The notes beneath the pieces were generated by a model that saw nothing but the letters and a program-made list of their open reading frames with translations, did not search any database and was not told the origin of the DNA. Source: Lachnospiraceae bacterium (GTDB lineage Bacteria; Bacillota; Clostridia; Lachnospirales; Lachnospiraceae). Taken from it: DNA of 54,806 nt. The first letter of the stretch is position 1; each line of letters opens with the position of its first letter. Where the stretch lies: NCBI GenBank assembly GCA_024403455.1, contig JAKSRR010000020.1, forward strand, positions 1 to 54,806, in the 5' to 3' direction. Below are positions 50,521 through 54,806 of the stretch, one piece after another. Both the position numbers and the translations under genes were made by a program.

Positions 50521-51341
50521 TGTCGCAGGAGTTAAAGAAAAATAAGCTTGCCAAAGGACTGGATGTTTTTGGTAACTTGTTCATTCTAAATATTGTATTT
50601 GTACTGTTTTCTCTTCCGGTTGTTACCATTGGAGCCTCTGTTACCGCACTTTATAGCGTAACATTAAAGATGGTGCGTGGCGAGGAAGGTGGAATCTTTA
50701 AAAGTTTTGTTGCGGGATTTAAGGCGAACTTTAAAAAGGCAACCATTGTGTGGATGATCACGTTGGTCTTTGGTGGAATCATCTATGTGGAAATGCTTCT
50801 TTGCATGAACAATTCTACCCTTTTAGAGGCCATTCCTGTATTAAAGCAGATGTCCAATGGCATTTCATGGTTCTATCTGGTACTGGTTGTTATTGAACTA
50901 GCAGTGATAGGACTAGGTTCACCATTTTTGTATCCGTTGATTGCGAGATATGATAATGGATTAAAGAATACGATAAAGAACTCTTTTCTAGTGGCAATCA
51001 GCAATTTTGGTAGCTGGATTAAGATCTTTATCGCGTGGTTTGCCCCTATATTTTTCACGTTGAAAATAGAGGTATTGTTCCTGTTTACCTGGTATATGTG
51101 GATATTCCTTTTCCCTGCACTAATTGCTTATGGGACAAGTTTTACCTGCAGAAGGGTATTTGATAAGATTAGTAAGACACAAGAAGAGAATGCGGAGAAA
51201 GCTGCGGAAGAAGAACGAAGAAAAGCGGAGCAGCAAGAAAAAAGTCACAGAGAGCCGATTGACAAGAATGTGGCCAGTATTCGTGAACAGATGTCCCTAG
51301 TACATAAAGGCAGAGAACGGGATAAAAAGAAAAAGAAGTAA
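50520..51341 (+). CDS. YesL-like (DUF624) membrane protein with charged tail
   Basis: The 273-residue protein has about five membrane segments and the DUF624 signature S-L-P-V-V-T-I-G-A-S-V-T-A-L-Y. After the last helix a cytoplasmic tail of about 70 residues is rich in Glu, Lys and Arg (E-E-N-A-E-K-A-A-E-E-E-R-R-K) and probably coiled. The paralogue at 8818 lacks this tail. ATG 50520 overlaps the preceding stop by one base. It follows the maltose-type importer, matching the link of this family with sugar transport. Confidence 0.85.
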   Translation: MSQELKKNKLAKGLDVFGNLFILNIVFVLFSLPVVTIGASVTALYSVTLKMVRGEEGGIFKSFVAGFKANFKKATIVWMITLVFGGIIYVEMLLCMNNSTLLEAIPVLKQMSNGISWFYLVLVVIELAVIGLGSPFLYPLIARYDNGLKNTIKNSFLVAISNFGSWIKIFIAWFAPIFFTLKIEVLFLFTWYMWIFLFPALIAYGTSFTCRRVFDKISKTQEENAEKAAEEERRKAEQQEKSHREPIDKNVASIREQMSLVHKGRERDKKKKK

Positions 51342-51352
51342 GACAGTATAAA

Positions 51353-51381
51353 GGCAGAGCGAGTGGGCTCTGTCTTTTTTT
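51353..51381 (+). terminator. Intrinsic terminator after the YesL-like gene
   Basis: GGCAGAGC (51353-51360) pairs with GCTCTGTC (51367-51374), one G-T pair, followed by seven T. Confidence 0.9.
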
Positions 51382-51426
51382 GAGGTTTTGAGGGTTGATT
51401 AGGAAGATATATAAAGATATATAATA

Positions 51427-51588
51427 CAGGATTTCTTCGCTCTGCGAGCTCTCGAAATCCTGCAAAATATTCGAATTCCGCTTATTTTTCTGCGAAAAAT
51501 AGCTACATTCTCATATTTTTGCGGGTCAATCAGATAACAATAGACTCTTACATGCAAGCATGACGAGTCTATTGTTATCTGTTGACCC
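51427..51588. repeat. Cluster of three inverted repeats in a non-coding region
   Basis: First: CAGGATTTC (51427-51435) with GAAATCCTG (51454-51462). Second: GCT(T)ATTTTT (51480-51489) with AAAAATAGC (51495-51503). Third and longest: a 25-base arm (51523-51547) with a 24-base arm (51565-51588), perfect except for one bulged T, running GGGTCAA...AGACTC. Its 17-base loop contains CATGCAAGCATG. None is followed by a T-run. There is no gene between 51342 and 51780. It could be a MITE- or REP-like element or a structured RNA. Confidence 0.7.
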
Positions 51589-51707
51589 TTGTATTATATA
51601 TAGAAGAAACAGGTTAACATAATACATAAAAAAGTGAGAATTACCAAAAAAGATATATGAATTTTTACAAAAACGCAGGCAAAAAACTCTGTTTGTTTGT
51701 GAAAATG

Positions 51708-51716
51708 TGTTATAAT
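51708..51716 (+). promoter_or_regulatory. Extended -10 promoter of the DUF4177-like gene
   Basis: TGT-TATAAT at 51708-51716, start near 51723, leaving a leader of about 55 bases. No clear -35. Confidence 0.55.
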
Positions 51717-51780
51717 CTTAAAAGATATTGAGGGATTACACGCGAAGATTAGATATTTCGGAGAAGGATGGTGTAGAGTG

Positions 51781-52389
51781 ATGGTAGATGTAAATCAGCT
51801 TTTGGGAGAAACTATAAGACGATGCGATTGCGTTCAGACAAAGAGCGTAAATGAGATTGAAGAGTTAATTGATACTGGTCTCGAGAAGAACGAGGAGAAT
51901 ATCCAAAAGGTTGCTATGGAGTATCTTCAGGAAAAAGGCTATATGCTCCGTGAAGATAACTTAGTAAGAGCAAAGCAGCACATTGAAGAGAGCTCTCTGT
52001 ATTCTGACACAGTTAAGGTTCGTAAGCGTCGTGTCATGGAAGAAGACCTTTTAGCTGAGGCTGAGTCTGAAGATTTGTCTACTTTGAAAGACATTTGCAT
52101 GATTGATCAGATGCTTAAGCTAAATGCAAAGCTTGATGTGGTTGCAGCACCGAGATTCCAGTATGCTGTAGAAGTATTAACAGACATCGTGTTAGAGTCA
52201 GATCGTCCTGCACAGGGCTCCTTAACAGAGTTTGAGTCATTCCAGATGTTATTAAACAGATATGCAGCAGCTGGATGGAGAGTAGTAAGCATTACTTCCA
52301 GAGAAGCACAGAACAACCAGAAGCTTAGCATGGCAGGCTTCAACAAGACGACCAAACAGGTTATCGTAGTATTTGAACACGCAGTATAA
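51781..52389 (+). CDS. Hypothetical protein with DUF4177-like C-terminus
   Basis: The 202-residue soluble protein has an acidic helical N-terminal part (about 1-115). The C-terminal segment (about 120-202) has R-Y-A-A-A-G-W-R-V-V-S-I-T-S and a last strand K-Q-V-I-V-V-F-E, resembling DUF4177 domains. There is no membrane segment or known catalytic motif. The start is uncertain: GTG 51778 and ATG 51781 are adjacent in frame and the nearest GGAGAAGG is about 14-17 bases away, so initiation may be weak. A terminator-like hairpin follows at 52420. Function unknown. Confidence 0.7.
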   Translation: MVDVNQLLGETIRRCDCVQTKSVNEIEELIDTGLEKNEENIQKVAMEYLQEKGYMLREDNLVRAKQHIEESSLYSDTVKVRKRRVMEEDLLAEAESEDLSTLKDICMIDQMLKLNAKLDVVAAPRFQYAVEVLTDIVLESDRPAQGSLTEFESFQMLLNRYAAAGWRVVSITSREAQNNQKLSMAGFNKTTKQVIVVFEHAV

Positions 52390-52419
52390 ATTGCAGTTAA
52401 ATAAATAGTTATTCGATGT

Positions 52420-52453
52420 AAAGAGAGCATGCAAATGTTCTCTTTACTTGTTT
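52420..52453 (+). terminator. Terminator-like hairpin
   Basis: AAAGAGAGCAT (52420-52430) pairs with ATGTTCTCTTT (52435-52445), one G-T pair, GCAA loop, followed by ACTTGTTTT. Confidence 0.7.
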
Positions 52454-52468
52454 TATGAGGAGAGAAGA

Positions 52469-53134
52469 ATGGGCGACATAACAGCATTATTCGCCGTCGT
52501 TTTCTGGTTTGCCATTGTCATCACGGTGATTGCTAATGGAATCAAAAATAGCAAAAAGAGACCAGGAAACAATGGGACGAATCAGATAGATGGCCAACCT
52601 CAGCAAACTGCGGCGCAGCGGCCGATGCAACAAAATAATATGGCTACTTATCTGTTTGGGCAGCCGCCAGTAATGCAGCAGAATTATGGACAGCCAGTGC
52701 AGCAGACGCAGCCTGGTGGAGTGATTCGTAATTACAGTGGAACGGGCAACACGACAGCAAGAGCAGCAACTGCAGGAAGTGTACAGAAACAGCCACAACC
52801 AGGTAGCGCAAAGTCTGGGACAGCGCAGAATACGGCGAAACAAACAGTCGTGTCCACTAAGACGACGATTGAACGAGCACCGGGACAGTCAACGACTGAG
52901 TACTTAAAACAAAAAGCGCAACGCGATGCTGCAGAGCATAGAAAAGAAGAGGCGGCAGAATTAAAACGAAGAAGGATGGAGTCAGATATTCCTCTAGCGC
53001 TTCGTTATACAGGATTTGAAGTGGTTGCTCCATCAGACAGGATTGTTGTTTGTGGATACTGCCGTGCAGAAAATATGGTTCCGAAATACGCAAGAAGTAA
53101 GTATCGCTGCTACTTCTGCAGAGAGACCATATAA
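52469..53134 (+). CDS. Membrane-anchored Gln-rich protein with C-terminal zinc ribbon
   Basis: The 221-residue protein has an N-terminal membrane helix (about 4-24) and a low-complexity region rich in Gln, Pro, Thr, Ala and Asn (about 35-135). A charged helix follows (about 140-180; K-A-Q-R-D-A-A-E-H-R-K-E-E-A-A). A C-terminal zinc ribbon, C-G-Y-C ... C-Y-F-C (about 200-219), ends the protein. ATG 52469 has GGAGAG upstream. I do not recognise the family. The zinc ribbon is probably cytoplasmic given basic residues after the helix. It is followed by fumarase genes after 23 bases. Confidence 0.75.
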   Translation: MGDITALFAVVFWFAIVITVIANGIKNSKKRPGNNGTNQIDGQPQQTAAQRPMQQNNMATYLFGQPPVMQQNYGQPVQQTQPGGVIRNYSGTGNTTARAATAGSVQKQPQPGSAKSGTAQNTAKQTVVSTKTTIERAPGQSTTEYLKQKAQRDAAEHRKEEAAELKRRRMESDIPLALRYTGFEVVAPSDRIVVCGYCRAENMVPKYARSKYRCYFCRETI

Positions 53135-53157
53135 AGAATACATGAGAAGGATAGGAT

Positions 53158-54000
53158 ATGAAAAACATTCACGTAAATGAAATTATCGATACGATTAAGG
53201 AAATGTGTATTGAAGCTACGCACTATCTGTCTGCAGATATGGAATCTGCCTTGCATACAGGAAAAGAGAAGGAAGAATCCCCTCTTGGGAAACAGGTACT
53301 TGCTCAGTTAGAAGAAAATTTAGAAATCGCTGGAAAAGATATGATTCCTATTTGCCAAGATACGGGTATGGCGGTTCTATTTGTAGAAGTAGGACAGGAC
53401 GTGCACATTGAAGGCGGGAACCTTACGGATGCGATTAATGAAGGTGTGCGTAGGGGATATGTAGATGGATTTTTACGTAAGTCTGTGGTTTCGGATCCAT
53501 TAGAAAGAGTCAATACAAAAGATAATACACCTGCTGTTATCCATTATGATATCGTGCCGGGCGATCAGATGAAAATCACATTGGCCCCGAAGGGATTCGG
53601 TAGCGAAAATATGAGCCGTGTGTTTATGTTAAAGCCTGCAGATGGTAGAGAAGGTGTTATTAATGCAGTGGTACAGGCAGCGCTTGATGCAGGACCGAAT
53701 GCGTGCCCTCCCATGGTTGTTGGTGTCGGCATTGGAGGTACCTTTGAGAAGTGTGCCATTCTTGCGAAAAAAGCATTGACGCGTCCAGTGAATAAGCATT
53801 CTGAAATTGCTTATGTCGCAGAGATGGAAGAAGAAATCCTTGCAAAGATCAATGCATCAGGTATTGGACCTGGAGGACTAGGTGGAAGAACGACTGCATT
53901 TGCGGTGAATATTAATACATACGCAACGCATATTGCAGGACTTCCCGTTGCAGTGAATATCTGTTGCCATGTAAACAGACATGCTGTTAGAACGCTTTAA
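53158..54000 (+). CDS. Class I fumarate hydratase, alpha subunit
   Basis: The 280-residue Fe-S subunit has P-I-C-Q-D-T-G-M-A (first cluster Cys), G-P-N-A-C-P-P-M-V-V-G-V-G-I-G-G and G-I-G-P-G-G-L-G-G-R-T-T-A, with a late Cys in I-C-C-H-V-N-R-H. Two-subunit class I fumarases (or L(+)-tartrate dehydratases, the same family) hydrate fumarate to malate with a [4Fe-4S] cluster. The beta subunit gene is directly downstream. The active-site cluster is oxygen-sensitive, fitting an anaerobe. Confidence 0.92.
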   Translation: MKNIHVNEIIDTIKEMCIEATHYLSADMESALHTGKEKEESPLGKQVLAQLEENLEIAGKDMIPICQDTGMAVLFVEVGQDVHIEGGNLTDAINEGVRRGYVDGFLRKSVVSDPLERVNTKDNTPAVIHYDIVPGDQMKITLAPKGFGSENMSRVFMLKPADGREGVINAVVQAALDAGPNACPPMVVGVGIGGTFEKCAILAKKALTRPVNKHSEIAYVAEMEEEILAKINASGIGPGGLGGRTTAFAVNINTYATHIAGLPVAVNICCHVNRHAVRTL

Positions 54001-54047
54001 ATTTGCACCGCAGGAATATACATTACAAAAGTAAAGTGAGAAAAGAT

Positions 54048-54602
54048 ATGGAAAAACATATTACTGCCCCCCTTGTGGAAGAAGAAATCAAAGATTTAAA
54101 AGCAGGGGATTATGTCTATATTACCGGAACTGTTTATACAGCAAGAGATGCAGCGCACAAGCGTATGTGGGAAGCTCTTGAAAAGAATGAAGAATTACCG
54201 CTTGCAATGGAGAACAATGTAATTTATTACATGGGACCCTCTCCTGCAAGAGAAGGACGCCCCATTGGTTCTGCTGGACCTACGACAGCTAGCCGTATGG
54301 ATAAGTATGCACCGAAGTTATTGGACCTTGGCTTAAAGGGGATGATTGGTAAGGGCAAAAGAGCGCAGGCAGTTTTGGATGCAGTGGTTCGCAATAATGC
54401 AGTGTATTTTGCGGCAGTTGGCGGTGCCGGTGCGTTATTGTCTAAAGCTATTGTGGCATCAGAAGTGATTGCTTATGATGATCTTGGAACAGAGGCGATT
54501 CGTAAACTTACCGTGGAGAATTTTCCAGTTATTGTAGTTGCGGATCGATTTGGAAATAACCTGTATGAAACAGCAGTAGAAGCTTATCGTACAAAAGAAT
54601 AA
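54048..54602 (+). CDS. Class I fumarate hydratase, beta subunit
   Basis: The 184-residue subunit has L-K-A-G-D-Y-V-Y-I-T-G-T-V-Y-T-A-R-D-A-A-H-K-R, G-P-T-T-A-S-R-M-D and the C-terminal E-A-I-R-K-L-T-V-E-N-F-P, all typical of the fumarase beta domain. ATG 54048 is chosen because upstream in-frame codons to 54003 lack a ribosome site; the gap to the alpha gene is 47 bases. It pairs with the alpha subunit to form the active enzyme. Confidence 0.92.
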   Translation: MEKHITAPLVEEEIKDLKAGDYVYITGTVYTARDAAHKRMWEALEKNEELPLAMENNVIYYMGPSPAREGRPIGSAGPTTASRMDKYAPKLLDLGLKGMIGKGKRAQAVLDAVVRNNAVYFAAVGGAGALLSKAIVASEVIAYDDLGTEAIRKLTVENFPVIVVADRFGNNLYETAVEAYRTKE

Positions 54603-54646
54603 AGCACAGGGGATTTTTTGAATTTTAAAGAATTTGAGAAATTCCC

Positions 54647-54675
54647 TTGACAATCAAATAGGAGTCTATTATAAT
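54647..54675 (+). promoter_or_regulatory. Perfect consensus promoter of the tRNA-Ser gene
   Basis: TTGACA (54647-54652), 17-base spacer, TATAAT (54670-54675). The predicted start is near 54682. It is the best match to the sigma-A consensus I found in the window. Confidence 0.85.
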
Positions 54676-54680
54676 TCACA

Positions 54681-54706
54681 ATGCACGCGTTAGAACGTGC
54701 ATTTTT
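54681..54706 (+). terminator. Hairpin with T-run at the tRNA promoter start site
   Basis: ATGCACG (54681-54687) pairs with CGTGCAT (54696-54702), followed by TTTTC. It may terminate fumarase mRNA. It also forms the very 5' end of the tRNA precursor made from the promoter above. Confidence 0.6.
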
Positions 54707-54735
54707 CTTGAATAAAGATGTTCATTGAAAAGCTT

Positions 54736-54806
54736 GGAGAAATACTCAAGAGGCCGAAGAGGTGCCCCTGCTAAGGGTATAGGTCGGGAAACCGGCGCGA
54801 GGGTTC
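54736..54806 (+). tRNA. tRNA-Ser (GCU), 3'-truncated by window end
   Basis: The acceptor strand GGAGAAA begins at 54736. The D arm lies around 54745-54761. The anticodon stem TGCCC (54763-54767) and GGGTA (54775-54779) encloses the loop CTGCTAA with anticodon GCT (54770-54772). A long variable arm with CGG...CCG follows, as in class II serine tRNAs, then the start of the T arm (GAGGGTTC). The 3' acceptor half is outside the window. Confidence 0.93.

Noticed and set aside
51523-51588. CRISPR repeat or array
   Set aside because: It is a single inverted repeat with no regularly spaced direct repeats and no cas genes nearby.

Overview
The window comes from a non-sporulating Clostridia genome, most likely family Lachnospiraceae (Butyrivibrio/Pseudobutyrivibrio/Roseburia-like). 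Three things suggest this. The housekeeping order (HolB-RicT-TrmN6-RsmI, then HU-RqcP-DivIC-TilS-Hpt-FtsH) is the Firmicutes order without its usual sporulation genes. The lipoprotein leaders and Ser/Asn-rich linkers are of the Lachnospiraceae type. The GH3 enzyme has the reversed domain order known from rumen Butyrivibrio and Ruminococcus beta-glucosidases. The assignment rests on family recognition, not on a search.

Layout. 1-7443: end of a low-molecular-weight phosphatase, a sodium:solute symporter, two small genes (one DUF402), a permuted GH3 beta-glucosidase, and an NfeD/SPFH membrane pair. 7783-25298: twelve co-directional genes forming a large accessory glycan locus. It holds a GH130 phosphorylase, a YesL-like protein, a CBM-like/solute-binding fusion, two pairs of ABC permeases, an NHL-propeller membrane protein, a YIP1-type protein, a membrane-anchored DUF5696-type protein, a triple-repeat lipoprotein and a second solute-binding lipoprotein. 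It ends at a strong terminator. No ATPase or regulator is encoded in it. 25389-36952: a compact probable operon running from an apparently leaderless Wzy-like membrane protein through glycerate kinase, an Orn/Lys/Arg decarboxylase homologue, a nucleotide kinase, YaaR, HolB, RicT with a long His/Asn-rich tail, TrmN6-like, RsmI, Cca and a PEGA-domain envelope protein. 37195-42181: HU, RqcP, DivIC-like, TilS, Hpt, FtsH.

42182-51341: an alpha-glucan (maltodextrin-type) region with a candidate small RNA or attenuated leader, a cytoplasmic GH13 enzyme under a possible dyad operator, a convergent single-pass membrane protein of unknown function, a solute-binding lipoprotein plus two permeases, a PrsA-like lipoprotein and a second YesL-like protein. 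51342-51780 is a non-coding stretch with three successive inverted repeats. 51781-54806: a DUF4177-like protein, a membrane zinc-ribbon protein, the two subunits of class I fumarase, and a tRNA-Ser(GCU) cut by the window end.

The strongest candidate for an undescribed system is the 7783-25298 locus. Its parts suggest a surface machine that binds a glycan with CBM-like modules, imports pieces through two permease sets and phosphorolyses them in the cytoplasm with GH130. The NHL, YIP1 and DUF5696 proteins would be non-transport members of that machine. A second recurring theme is stem-loops at or just downstream of predicted transcription start sites of several unrelated genes.
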